Positions 14,501 through 24,971 are shown, counted from the stretch's first letter. The stretch is DNA of 64,000 bases from Magnolia sinica (GCF_029962835.1 NC_080573.1:92003501-92067500); one strand, 5' to 3'. Numbers and translations: made by a program. Notes: generated by a model not told the origin, from the sequence alone.

Positions 14501-15441
14501 ATATTCTTCATGCTGCTGTAATTTTGGACCATATTAGGAGAATATTGACCCCATCCAGCTGGTCTCCAGCCAATTACATAGAGAAAGGAGAAGAGACATT
14601 GCCATTGGAGAAAGGAGAAGAAACACTGTCGATGGTGCTTGTCTCGGTCCCATGAATCTGTTTGAGGCCCATAGGACACATATCCCTTATATGGGGTTAT
14701 ACAAGCACAACGAGCTCACATCTAATGCATCATCTATGACAGCCCCGGATGTTGGTGCCAGACAAGCAACATCAAGCAGCAATGTGAATGAAATTGATAC
14801 TGACACTTCCATGTTGCTAACCACAGGCAGCATTCATCAGAAATAAATTGTATGTTTCATTAAAGAATATGAAGTTTGTTTTCTGGGTTTCTTTTATCGA
14901 CACATATATTTCTCATGCTTTTGTAATTTCTTGATCATATAAGGGAGAATTTACTCCATCCAGTTGATTTCCTGCAAACTCCTTAAGCAAAAAGAAGGAA
15001 CCACAACATATCACCAGAGACTGCTGAATTGTCTTTGTTGTGAAACAATGTGGATAGGGTTCCACAAATAAGCATGTGGTCCGTTGGTAGAGACCTTGCG
15101 TCCATTGTAGAGGTCCGGGTTTCAAAACGACATTCTCTCATTTTGGGTTGGAGCCCGTAGCTTAGTGGTAGACAGGGCATGTTTCAACACTGAAGTCCTG
15201 GGTTCTGAGGTGCCAGTTTTGTAAACAGATACATTATTTGCATACAGTAGGTGCAATGTGGATTGATACTTCTGAGATTAAATATGAGTTTTGGATCATT
15301 CATATAGTTCCTAGTTGGCTTTATATCAAGTGATATGTATGTGGTGTTGGTAGGGTCCACGGATGGCTAGTACATTGCTATGAAGGGCTGCCAAAAGGAG
15401 GTTTCTCCTACTCTGTTGTGTACTATTCATTATGAGGTTTA

Positions 15442-15473
<32 letters not shown>

Positions 15474-15672
15474 CTGCATAGGGTCCTTTTTCTACAAGTG
15501 ACAAGTCACAAGTTTTCATAAAGCCTATGTTCCAAAGATACAAGGTTAGTCTAGTAGCAGTATGTAGACAGTATATACGTTTGCTATGCATTGCCAGTTA
15601 GTTTCAGTGCTGAGGTGCATGTTTTTAAGTTTGTGTCTGTTCCATTCCATTCCCTTTGGATGAGCCTATAAA

Positions 15673-15754
<82 letters not shown>

Positions 15755-18700
15755 CAGGGAGCTCAGGGGAGGCTGTGTTAAGCTGGGTTCTTAGACTGAT
15801 GGAAGCTGGAGGGATTGGAAAGAGGTTGAATACCAGAGTCTTTGCTGGAGATAATTCCATGTTAACAACAATGAACATGCACCAATCCAGAGACAAGAAC
15901 CTTGTAATGGAGTCAGCTTCGGGAAAAATAAAAAATAAAAAAAATCTAGACAGTCAAAAGGAAAATAGTGCAAGAGGCTTCTATCAGTACCTTGTATGAG
16001 ATGCATGCGAGCGATAAATGAATCTGCTCGGCCCCGGAAAACCCGCCTTTCTTCTTCCCACCATTTCTCTTTATCTGCATCCATTGCATCGGTACCAACG
16101 TCATCTGCCTTGCCCATCAGAACATTCCATAATCTCTCTGTCTCGTGATCCACATCGACTATGGCCCGAGTACGACGTCCCTTGGTAGGATCAAATGGGC
16201 CCTCATAAGGAACCATCTGCCCACCCTCATAAGGAACCATCTTCCCATCCCCGACATAAGGAACTAGTGCATTCTGTGCTTGATCTGTGATGAGCTTACT
16301 GCTGCTGTTGATGCCTGGGCATTCCATTCTCTGAACTGGCACCATTGCTTCAGATAGCAAGTTTGAATGCAGCATCCATTGAATGTCTCTGCTACTTTGA
16401 TGGTCGGGGATGAAGCTGATATTCGAACTTCTCGGTTGAAAGTGTTGGGATGACCTAATAGGATTCATGTCTACGAAGAACTGACGATGATCATATGCAG
16501 TTTCATGTTCTTGCTGATGCATTTGATTTGTACCATGGAAAACAGGATTAGCAAGATGACACTTCTTTGTTGTCATTTCCGCATTGTTATCTGCCACCAG
16601 GGCTCCTGAGCAGGATCGAGGACCATGGAAAACGTTGGCATCCTGTCTATAGTTGCATGTAGGTGCTGCTTTGGCCGAAGCGGGTGGCAGTTGCTCATGC
16701 TCCGTTGCTGCAGATAAGGATGCCGAGTCACAGACTGGGACATTCCCCTTTGTTCTTGCCTTCATAGCTTGCAGTTCATTGAAGTTTATTCCTTTTGGAG
16801 CACCCACACACGAAATCATTTCCCCAGAAGTACTCGGTGCGCTTCGTCCTCCAACCATAGACTGAGAGTACACATGAGATTTCATGCTACCCATCATTTC
16901 TAGCTGTGTCTTCGTCCCACCCACGATGTTGCACAGAGGGAACGGCCTTCCATCGCTAGTTAACAACATGAAAGTGTTGCTGCCAGTTTCATTCGCACTC
17001 TTTGCCATTGCTTCTCTGATCCCACCATCCAGCGCCATCATGGAAGACACATTTGATATGACATCATTGTGCCTTGTATCTGTCCGCCTTTTCTTGTAAA
17101 TGCCAGGGAATTGTGTGTAATGGGTCCCGCACAGATTCATTGGGCTGAGGTAAGCATCATCGATGGTGCGGATATATTCTCTCTTCAATACTTTTCTCAG
17201 GTGGTGGCTTTCTGCTGGCCATACATGCGGGCTGGCACTCGAATCATGTTGGATTTTAGATACAGATGGAAGGCCATTCCGTGATAAGAGCTGTGTGTTT
17301 CTCTCATAGTTGTCACCGGCAGCTTCTGTTGTTCTGATCAGACAATCTCTTTCCTCTGCCTGGGCATTTTCATGCATCGGAATATGACCACTGTCACTGA
17401 TGTTTCTGCAAGCACCCTTCATATGTCCTCTCGGTGGTTCTTTCCTTAGAAGTGGAGTTGAAGGGTTTGGATTCTTAGGATGTGAAATGTGGTCACCTTG
17501 CAATGGAGTGAAGGAGCGATTGAAATCGAACAGAATTCCCACCTGTGAATTCCCGACTACCACTTCCAGTCCTTGGGCAAGCTCCATGGTTGATTTCGGC
17601 CCAGAGCTGCCTTTAATGCCTGCGCAACCACCTCCGGCTTCAGACTCTGGATCAAGGTCAAAAGCCCATGCACATGAAGCAACGCCAGCAGAACTATTAG
17701 AACGGCTGTTTTGCATGTCCTGACACACCTGAGCATTGCCAGAGCACCCATCCCCACTCCGACCTTCTGAGTCGAAATTCAAAGCCCGTTTGCATGATTT
17801 TACATCATGCATTCTAGCTGAACTGAGGACCTCACCTACATCTGCTGAAGAAGTGGCCATGGATGCTTTCAGGCCATTCTTCCGGACATATTTCCTCTTT
17901 TGCAACGGATTGCCTTTTGGGGGTGTCGGTGGTTTTGGAGTTCTTTTGGGTTTGCCTTCCACGACGACTTTGGGCATGTGCTTCTTCCTCTTGGGACGCT
18001 TCTGATGTGGCGTCTTGTTCAGGTCTATGTGGTTATCTCCCCTGCTGGGATTGTTGGTTTCCTTCGCTGGGGTGGAAAGGACAGCGGGATAGGAATCTTC
18101 CACAGGCTGTGAGATAGCTTGGTCGCTACAGACTTCGATAGGCACCATTCCTGAAGGTGGCATGACTGCAGGTTGGAGGTTACCCTCCTGCTTCTGTTCC
18201 TCATTTACTACTCTTTCGCCTACTACAGAGAATTCAGCAGCTCGCCCATTCGTTTCCCTCCATCCCTGATTCGGTGTTTCGGGGGCTAGCTGGGACGATA
18301 TACTTCCATTTGTGATGGCATCTGCTCTTGTTTTTGCTGGGGTGTTGAGATGGTAGGCTGTATTGTTTGTATTGAGATTGTAGGTTGTCCGGTAAGGAAT
18401 GGAGAATCCATCTGCAGAAACGCAAAGTGAAATAAGTTGGCTAGAACAAAAAAATGATGATTGAAAGTGGTATGGTAGGAATCTCTTACATTGAGGTATA
18501 CCAGTCAGAAAGTGAGAATTGCTCTGCAGGTTCGCACCAAGAACAGGATTTTGGTTCGTGCGCATCGGGTTCATCAAGTTGGGCTCTTGCTGGTTGCTGC
18601 TGCTGTTCTTCTGCGGATGTAAAATTGGCGGGAAGGAGTTCACACTGCTACACGTATCTGTTGCTGCCATGAACGCCATTCCTGTGAAAGCGGAAAGGCC

Positions 18701-19039
18701 CCCATGCATCATATTGTTCCACCGGGCAGTTGTATTTCGGAAAGCCTCTGTGTAGGAATCGAGACCAGAAACTTGGGCCTGTGCTGCCAATGCTGCTTCC
18801 AAGTTACCTATCTCTCGTGTGCGATCAGCAAAACCTGCAGAATTGAATTGGGCCGTGGCAGCCACCTCTGCTGCAATGCTACTGGGAATGTCATTCTGGC
18901 GTGCCTTTTCTTGGAAGAAACCATTCCCATAAAACCTCGCCGATGCCGTCTCAGGTTTTGATGGTGTGACCGGAATCCAATTACCCTGTATCTGGATTCC
19001 GTTCTCATCGGGACATGGAATGCCTCTTGCAAACTGCAT
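3793..19039 (-). CDS. DME: DEMETER-like 5-methylcytosine DNA glycosylase/lyase, 18 coding exons
   Basis: Exons, 5' to 3' on the minus strand: 19039-18490, 18411-15991, 13891-13801, 13695-12000, 11765-11686, 10296-10212, 10110-10019, 9892-9824, 9635-9599, 9500-9418, 8146-7709, 7338-7302, 7207-7150, 7042-6903, 6758-6693, 6083-5969, 5867-5829, 3911-3793. All junctions are GT-AG and phase-consistent, giving 2,071 aa. Domains: WIPVTP motif near residue 21; Lys/Pro-rich basic tract 319-362; conserved region with WWEEERRVFRGRADSFIARM ending about 985, then FLTQNVSDHL; glycosylase core about 1528-1735 with HhH LSIRGLGLKS (catalytic Lys1625) and VDTNVGR (catalytic Asp1643); 4Fe-4S cysteines 1710/1717/1720/1726; permuted CXXC-like region 1913-1959; RRM-like C-terminus 1960-2071. 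LSIRGLGLKS, GMNNML and LAARFP match my recollection of DME better than ROS1. Nuclear base-excision demethylase by family. Oddity: the tail reads ARQHLAASKL where ARLHFPASKL is usual. Confidence 0.93.
3912..5828. repeat. Last intron of the DME-like gene, carrying MITE-like repeats and (AC)n
   Basis: This 1.9-kb intron contains two plus-strand blocks, about 4540-4880 and 5285-5545, with the 'gtgggccc', 'ccgtccatc' and 'gatggatggacgg' wording shared with the TIR elements further right. A CA/AC microsatellite follows at 5554-5625. No coding potential was seen outside the flanking exons. Confidence 0.6.
6181..6215. repeat. (CTT)n microsatellite
   Basis: Near-perfect CTT triplets inside the DME intron between the exons ending at 6693 and starting at 6083. 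Confidence 0.9.
6240..6622 (+). repeat. Degenerate GGGTTGGGTC-type minisatellite in a DME intron
   Basis: About 380 bp are built from variants of gggttgggt, cgggtcggg and ttcgggttg on the plus strand. The repeat is irregular and not a perfect tandem. The motif resembles, but is not, the plant telomere repeat TTTAGGG. It lies in the intron 6084-6692; the minus-strand pre-mRNA therefore carries the C-rich complement. Confidence 0.75.
8535..8860. mobile_element. Small dispersed element with GTAATGG/CCGTTAC inverted motifs
   Basis: Inverted motifs (ggctgtaatg, cgtaatggc, gccgtaatggtcgttac) recur through this block, and a shorter related block lies at 7575-7680 in the next intron (taacggccgatatgggc ... 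cagggccgtaatcacc). This is consistent with a non-autonomous TIR element. I could not fix exact ends or target duplications. It lies in the intron between the exons ending at 9418 and starting at 8146. Confidence 0.45.
8868..8918. repeat. Two-copy 27-bp tandem duplication
   Basis: The 24-bp core beginning ttcaaggaccataccatcag occurs at 8868 and again at 8895. Confidence 0.9.
10609..11275 (+). mobile_element. Degenerate LINE reverse-transcriptase 3' fragment, antisense in a DME intron
   Basis: Plus-strand reading in shifting frames resembles the end of plant LINE RT proteins: 'HLGSIIHESGET', 'MRILMWM', 'RPRIAPVRSDF', 'KRARGRPKRM', 'VDRVGWRKRIQVADPN'. Several frameshifts and stops are present. 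It occupies most of the intron between the exons ending at 11686 and starting at 10296, and is 5' truncated as is usual for LINE copies. It runs opposite to the host gene. I did not identify a poly-A tail or target duplication with certainty. Confidence 0.78.
11310..11480. repeat. GTATCG/CGATAC-type dispersed repeat fragment
   Basis: Short AT-moderate block (taaagtatcgtctaaaac ... aacgatatcttacg) with partly inverted ends. The wording is typical of dispersed plant repeats. Origin is not established. Confidence 0.3.
14600..14846 (+). pseudogene. Inverted, divergent partial copy of the DME-like large exon, inside intron 3
   Basis: The plus-strand frame here reads VDGACLGPMNL, then MGLYK, SNASSMTAPDVGARQA and NEIDTDTSMLLT. 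The DME exon at 15991-18411 on the minus strand reads IDDAYLSPMNL, PGIYK, SNVSSMMALDGGIREA and NETGSNTFMLLT, in the same order (around 17180-16950). Nucleotides also match in patches such as ccatgttgctaac. The copy is therefore an antisense partial duplicate of the gene, or of a DME paralogue, within the 2.1-kb intron 13892-15990. It ends at a TAA just after the matched segment and has no splice context of its own. Divergence looks substantial, so it is not a recent assembly duplication. Confidence 0.8.
15054..15486 (+). mobile_element. tRNA-derived SINE-like element with poly-A tail, in DME intron 3
   Basis: Two tRNA-like promoter pairs lie in tandem: A-box-like tggtccgttggtaga (about 15077) with B-box-like gggtttcaaaac (about 15118), and tagcttagtggtaga (about 15158) with gggttctgaggtgcc (about 15200). 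A poly-A tail spans about 15449-15473. The likely target duplication is atagggttcc at 15054-15063 and atagggtcc at 15478-15486, differing by one base. Orientation is opposite to the DME-like gene. The double tRNA-like head may mean a dimeric SINE. Confidence 0.5.
15679..15751. repeat. (CT)n microsatellite in DME intron 3
   Basis: An uninterrupted CT dinucleotide run of about 73 bp. Open frames through it are artefacts. Confidence 0.95.
18412..18489 (-). other. 78-nt symmetric intron in the N-terminal DME coding region
   Basis: The minus strand reads CAAT|gtaaga ... tctgcag|ATGGATTC. The intron length is a multiple of three and contains no in-frame stop, so both spliced and retained forms stay in frame. 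The retained form would add 26 residues rich in Phe, Ser and Cys, unlike the surrounding Gln/Asn-rich protein. I treat it as spliced in the 2,071-aa model. Confidence 0.7.
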
Positions 19040-19331
19040 CCCGAAAGTAAAATGTCTGCAAAAGCTTTGATCTTATTTCTGTTGTCCTACTCCAGCTGCT
19101 TGAAACCGGAAACCACTTCAAAAATACCGCAATTTTCTTCTCTGAGGTTAATTTTGACTTCTTGGGAGACTCTCTTTGATGAATTGCCTAGAGCTTGTAA
19201 CCTGAAACAGATTCACAAAGTATCCTCTTTTCCATTTCAGACAATTCTTTTCTAACAAAGAAGAAGACAGAATAGAGATTCTTAAGACTGAAGAAAGCTT
19301 TATAATGGCGAGAAATCTCAGCAGAACATTT

Positions 19332-19374
<43 letters not shown>

Positions 19375-19760
19375 AAGACCCAGCTATATATCTCCTCATC
19401 ATCTTGAAAAAAAAGGATATAAAAATGGAAACTAAAATAATAAGAAAAACCCATTTTATAGAAAATAATAAAAATAGGACTTTAATTTCACGATTCTCAG
19501 TAAAGGAGAAAATGGGTCTAGAGACAGATACAAAATCATCTGAAATTACAAAAATCCTCACCAAATCGACCCATTTTGGAAGCTATAATTTCCATCAATT
19601 CAATTGCAAAAAGGAATAACAGTAAATGAATGGTGGGAAAAATGCAATTAAATGGGTTACAAACCAGAGATTTTTCTGTGCCGCAACGGATACTGGTGAA
19701 GGGTAGATTGTAGAGCTGTAGTAGATGCAAAAAGAAAGAAGAAAAAAAAAAAACAGAAAA
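19040..19760 (-). promoter_or_regulatory. 5' UTR, likely 5'-UTR intron and core promoter of the DME-like gene
   Basis: Just upstream of the start codon the minus strand reads tttgcag|ACATTTTAC, a good acceptor at about 19057. This suggests a leader intron whose donor could be CTCTG|gtttgt near 19667. The intron would include a GA/CT tract at 19331-19370. Around 19735-19760 the minus strand is a long pyrimidine-rich patch, common near plant transcription starts. No convincing TATA box was seen. Exact start and splicing are inferred. Confidence 0.4.
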
Positions 19761-20510
19761 AATGGTTTTTTTTGTTTTTTTTGTTTTTTTGAATTTTTTG
19801 AGGAATTACAGTGTACTATACAAGTGAAGGAGGAGGGTACAAATGTAATTCTGGTGGAACGGAAAAGCGCGGTGGCAACTGCCTTTGGACAAATGTTGTT
19901 TGAGTGGGTCTTACCTGGACCGCTCGAACCCGGCCGTTACAAACGGCCACCGGGTTGAGTTGACTCGGCAGATTACGAGAAATACTGTTTCGGGTGCTGA
20001 GTTGACTCGTCGTCTCGGAGTTTAGGTTAGGACCGAAATCGTCTACAACACCCGCCATGTTTTATTTGTAATATCCGCTCCGTCCATCAGGTGATAACAT
20101 TATTTGGACCGTACGTACATAAGATATAAGCTCCAATGGACCTAACCCATGGGGAAAATGTAAAATTTCTGTCAAACCGCTAAGTTCACACGTTGTGGGC
20201 TGTATAAGGTTTGTCTCGGGCGGATTTATTTATTTATTTTAATTAATGGTTTTGATGAAAGATAAACACCATAGGTGGCATCTCATCTTCATTGTTCCAT
20301 ATGGTGTGGACTATCTGCGTTTTTGACCCTGATAATTTTTGTCCGAAGGGCCTAAAATAAGGGATAGAACTTGATAGACGGAGTGGATCCTGACCTATAT
20401 AACATGGTGGGCCAACATACTATGGATGCTTTAGGCGCACCGATTAAAACACGTGTTTTAGAGGATTCCAGCCTGATCACGTAATAGGAGATGGGAGGCT
20501 TACGTGGCCT

Positions 20511-20930
20511 AAGCTCTACGAAGCCCACCATTATGCATGTGTTTTATCCACGCCGTCCATCCGTTTTCCCAGTTCATTTTGGGTTACGATTTTTGAAATG
20601 AGGCGGATTCAAGGCTCAAGTGGACCACACCGAACCGTAGGCATAATGAAGCCCACGACCACCGTTAAGAACTTCGCGGGGGCCACAGAAGTTTTATATC
20701 AATCTTTTATTTGTTTTTTCCCTTCATTCATGTCCATGTAACCTTATGAACGGGTTGGATGGGTGGGCCCTAAGAAAGTTTTAACGGTGAGCGTCCCCAC
20801 TGTTTCCTTATGGTGTGGTCCACTTGAGATTTGCATGTAACTCGTATTTGAGATTCTACTGTACAATGAACTGGAAAAACGGATGGACGGCGTGGATAAA
20901 AGAAATACATCACGGTGGCCCAAAGAGCTT
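20511..20930. mobile_element. MITE-like element with long inverted ends (gtgggccc/ccgtccatcc family)
   Basis: The left arm (aagctctacgaagcccacca ... ttttatccacgccgtccatc) is the inverted complement of the right arm (gatggacggcgtggataaaa ... gtggcccaaagagctt). The arms are about 65 bp and the interior is non-coding. Outer limits and target duplication are uncertain. It lies upstream of the DME-like promoter. Confidence 0.65.
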
Positions 20931-22349
20931 GGACACGTCCTGCACAAGGGATATTCCCGAGACAGGCGCTCAGCAATCCGCGTCCTAGGAAAGGATCACC
21001 GAACCGGAAAAAAAGGTTTTGTGGCGTGTGCCAGGCATAAACGTGCTGCACGTGCCAGCGTGGCTCACGCGCGCGGGTTATGGAACGGTCACAAGGTGGG
21101 TTGTATGGTGCTTGTGTTCTGTCCTTTAATTATCTGGCTCGCACGTACAGGATGAATGTAAACCGTTGTTTATTAACTCACTAGCTGTCCATTTTTTTCA
21201 AAAACGTGTGACCCCACCTCGTAAATGGCGTGGCCAGTTTTGTGGGCTATGGTACTCTATGAGCCTTACCGTTGCACGTGTCCTGATTTGGCACGTGCGG
21301 TGTGTATATGTTTGGCACTTGATGATGGGGACATTTGACTCGCCCATTGGTGGCGTGAAGAGTGGTGGCTCGCATAATCCAGTTTCCTCTTCTTACTAAC
21401 CTGGGTAATGATCTAGACCGTTCATCTAGAAGTTCCTAGATTAGACTGTTTCGACGTACTAGAGTCTGCCTCTTCAAGAATATAACCATCCATAGAAAGT
21501 GGCCTAACGACAACGGTATAGAAAAGTGAATTATAGGCCTACTTCCAACGAAAGTTCTTCGTCTACAATCTATGAGATTATTTTCATATTGGCTATATAA
21601 TGTAGGAGCTACTAAATGAACGGTGTGGATCATCACGTGTGAGCGAGCACCTATGACCATCAGAAAGCCTTACTAGCAAACCCGAATTCTATATTTACCG
21701 GGAAATGGTTCTTGACAACGACATTTTATATCTTTGGACGTTGGCATGTGTGGCATACAAAAGTGAGGGGCGTAAATGTCAGTTCTAGAAGCTTTAGGAG
21801 TTTGGTGCACGTCGGGTGTCATTAGGTAGCGAAATAAAACTGTAGAGTAGTGGGACGAAAATAGGGTCCACCTCCCTCCCCTCCGCTGTACGCGAGGCAG
21901 GGAGAATGTTAATCCAGACCGTCCATTTGGTAAATCCTACCGTAAGTGGACCATGGTTAAAAACCTCCCACTGATTGACTATATATTAAATCAACATCCA
22001 ACAAAGTACGCAAGAATGAGGAGATTAGCGCCATCTCTATTTGTTTTAAATCCGTGGGCCATCAAAGTTATGGTCCACTTGATGGATGGTGCAGATTCAC
22101 ACATCTCCCTGCCACATGTGCAATGGAGGGGACTTTATCATGTACGAGTAAACTAACTTTTCTATCACCGTTTGATCGATGGTAACCACCCCCACAATTA
22201 GTGATTTGGATCATGTGGTGATGGATATAGACTGTCTAATCAATGGGCCACTTTTGTTGACAGACCGAAAAACTCAATCTGATTTGGAATATAAAAACTA
22301 TTGCTTGTTTTCTCAGTCGGGGTAGGAAAGCTCGTAGTTTTGGCGGAGC
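20931..22349. other. Gene-free stretch
   Basis: No coding homology, RNA gene or clear element ends were recognised. Scattered short pieces of the same dispersed family (for example 'gatggatggtgcagattcac' near 22080) suggest old repeat debris. Confidence 0.4.
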
Positions 22350-22871
22350 GGATTGCGTACTGAGTAACTCAGTACGCTAAGCGTACTGGGTAAACTCAGT
22401 GGGGTCCATCTTGATTTATGTATTTTATCCACTCCGTCCATCCATTTTACCTAATAATTTTAGGTCTTGAACCAAAAAATGAAGTATATCCAAACCTCAA
22501 TCGGACCACACCACAGGAAATAGTGTGAATTGAACATCTACCATTGAAAATTTATTGGGGGCCACAGAAGTTTTGGATCAAGCTTGTATTTATGATTTCC
22601 CTTCATCCATGTTTTTGTGATCTTATGAACAGGTTGGATGAGAAATAAACATCACTGTGGGGCCTATAAAGGTTTCAACGATGGAAATCATTATTCCAAC
22701 AGTTTCCTGTGATATGATCCACTTAGTCTTTGGGTATGCTTAAATTTTTGTCCCTACCCCTAAAATAAGATGGAAAAATGTATGGACTGCGTAGATAGAC
22801 CAGATACATTCATGGTGAGCCCAACAAAGTTTACTGAGTACGATAAGAACGTATTGAGTTGTACGCAACCC
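22350..22871. mobile_element. MITE with GGATTGCGTACTGAG inverted ends
   Basis: It starts GGATTGCGTACTGAGTAACT and ends with the complement-like TTGAGTTGTACGCAACCC. The internal sequence carries the family signature tatccactccgtccatcc at the left and an inverted counterpart (atggactgcgtagatagac) at the right. About 520 bp, non-coding. The first 30 bp also hold a small perfect palindrome actgagtaactcagt. Confidence 0.7.
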
Positions 22872-22903
22872 GATTTCAATTTTAGCTGGAGAGGTTCGAA
22901 ATC

Positions 22904-23360
22904 GGATTGCATACTGAGTTACTCAGTGCCTCTTATTGTACTGTACTGAGTAAACTCAGTTGGGCCCACTTTGAATGTATGTGGTCTATCCACACCGTCC
23001 ATGTTGAACCCAAAATTGAAGCATATCTAAAGATCAAGTGGATTATATCACATGAAACAGTGGAGATAATGATTTCCACCGTTGAAACCTTGCTAGGTCC
23101 ACAGTGATGTTTACTTGTCATCCAACCGGTTCATAAGATTATAAAGTTTGATCCAAAACTTATGTTGTCCCCAAGAATATTTCAACAGTAAATGTTTAAT
23201 TCAACTGTTTCCTATGGTGTGGTCCAGTTGAATGTTGTATATGCTTTTTTTTTGTCTCAAGCCCTAAAATCATCTGATAAAATGCACAGAAGGAGCGGAT
23301 AAAATGCATAAATCATGGTGTACCTCACGCAGTTTACTAGGCTTACTCACTACGCAATCC
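22904..23360. mobile_element. Second MITE of the same family, 32 bp downstream
   Basis: It starts GGATTGCATACTGAGTTACT and ends TACTCACTACGCAATCC, the inverted terminus. Internal wording parallels the element at 22350-22871. The two lie in the same orientation, so this looks like two neighbouring insertions or a tandem duplication. Confidence 0.7.
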
Positions 23361-24477
23361 GCTTTCGACAGGTTTGCTGATTCCGCACTCGTGTAGAGGC
23401 CGTACACACCCACTGCAGGCACATGTGTCAAAGTGTGACATGTGTAGGAGATCTGAGCTTTAACTCAGTTGCTATACACTGTTTAGTTCTTTTGGCATAT
23501 AAATCAGCCCGTTTCATATTTCAAGCGAACGGCTGGTAAAAAATAAAAATAAAAATAACTATCAATGTAAATGGTACCGTATAGCACACTAGAAGAGTGA
23601 AATTGTCTATTTTTTAGTTAGTTGATCTGCACATTGTTTCGGACTTTGTGAAAAGCTCAGATCTCCCATACGTGTTTTATATTTGCTTACTTATGCATGT
23701 AAACGTGTAAGACCATACACACCTGTGAAATTAGCAAACCTCCCTGATCGAAGAGCAAGCTCTTACTGTACATGGGTGTGGAATTAGCAAACCTATTAAT
23801 GCAGCGCGAAGTCCTGATCACCTCAATTGCTACTCATCCACGGAGCTTTTTAGAACGGCTTGAAGAGACTTCTTGAATCTACAAATAAAAAATAAGGAAA
23901 TAAAAATAATATTCATGAAAATTGGATTAATGATTAAAATACCGTATTGGCCATTTAAATAGGGATACCAAGCTTGGAAGAAGTTTCAGAATTAAACTAC
24001 AACTAAAACTCTTTAAAATTTATAACTTATTATAAATAACAAATTTAGTAATTATAGTAAATGTCTACCTAAAATATATAAAATCATGTGCGATGGTCGA
24101 AAAACTCATACCGACTTACAAGATACTACTATTTTAAGGTTTGGATGTTCCTGATCATTCAAGCCTTAGATCAAGCCTTCTTTGGTCTATCTTTGCTATT
24201 AAAGTACATCCGCGACCGCTCTATATCAGTGTTACTCTAGATAAATGGTCTAGATCTCCAAATAACGGGACCTAAATATGTACCGCAGCAGGACACATTC
24301 CTAGCAGAATTGATGATTGATGAGCCGTATGTGCTCGTAATAATAATTTGAGCTGTATACTGTGTACGTTTTACTATATGCTACGGACGTCCACTGAATG
24401 CAGCATCCGTTCATCACGTAGGTGGTGGGAATACTTACACTGTTTCTGCTTGAGCAGCAATCTGGACGTTGATTGCT
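23361..24477. other. Gene-free stretch
   Basis: No coding homology was seen. The stretch is AT-rich at 23890-24080, with no RNA gene recognised. Confidence 0.4.
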
Positions 24478-24925
24478 CCGTCCGGGCAGGGCTCTGTGAG
24501 GCCCACCATGATGTAAGTATTTTATCCACACCGTTCATCAATTTTCTCAGATAATTTATAGGATGATAATAAAAATGAAGCAGGTATACGGCTCCAGTGG
24601 ATCACACCAAAGGAAGCTGCAGTGATAATGACACCCACCGTTGAAACCTTTCTAAGGGTCACCGTGATGTATTTTTACCATCCAACCTATTCATAAGTTC
24701 ATGTAGAGGTAGATGAAGGGAAAAAAAATCAGCTTGATCTGAAACTTCTCCAACTCCTAAGAAGTTTTTAATAATGGACATTCAATCCCCACTTTGTGGT
24801 CCACACTTAAGACCTAAATCTGTCTTAATTTTTGGATCATATCTTAAAATGATCTGAGAAAACTATGAACGGCGCGGATAAAACACTTACATCACGGTGG
24901 ACTCCACATAGCCCTGCCCGGACGG
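24478..24925. mobile_element. MITE with CCGTCCGGGCAGGGCT inverted ends
   Basis: Left end ccgtccgggcagggct and right end agccctgcccggacgg are exact inverted complements. Next to them, gcccaccatgatgtaagt at the left mirrors cttacatcacggtgg at the right. About 450 bp without coding sequence; same internal family as the elements at 20.5 and 22.4 kb but with different termini. Confidence 0.75.
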
Positions 24926-24971
24926 ATTACCGTCCGGGCGGGTAAGACGCAATCCGCGTCCAATCCAACGA

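Noticed and set aside
15077..15215. Two functional tRNA genes
   Set aside because: A- and B-box-like words are present but complete cloverleaf arms are not; the poly-A tail and flank duplication favour a SINE.
15673..15999. Plus-strand frame with a long Ser-Leu repeat
   Set aside because: Translation of a CT microsatellite inside a DME intron.
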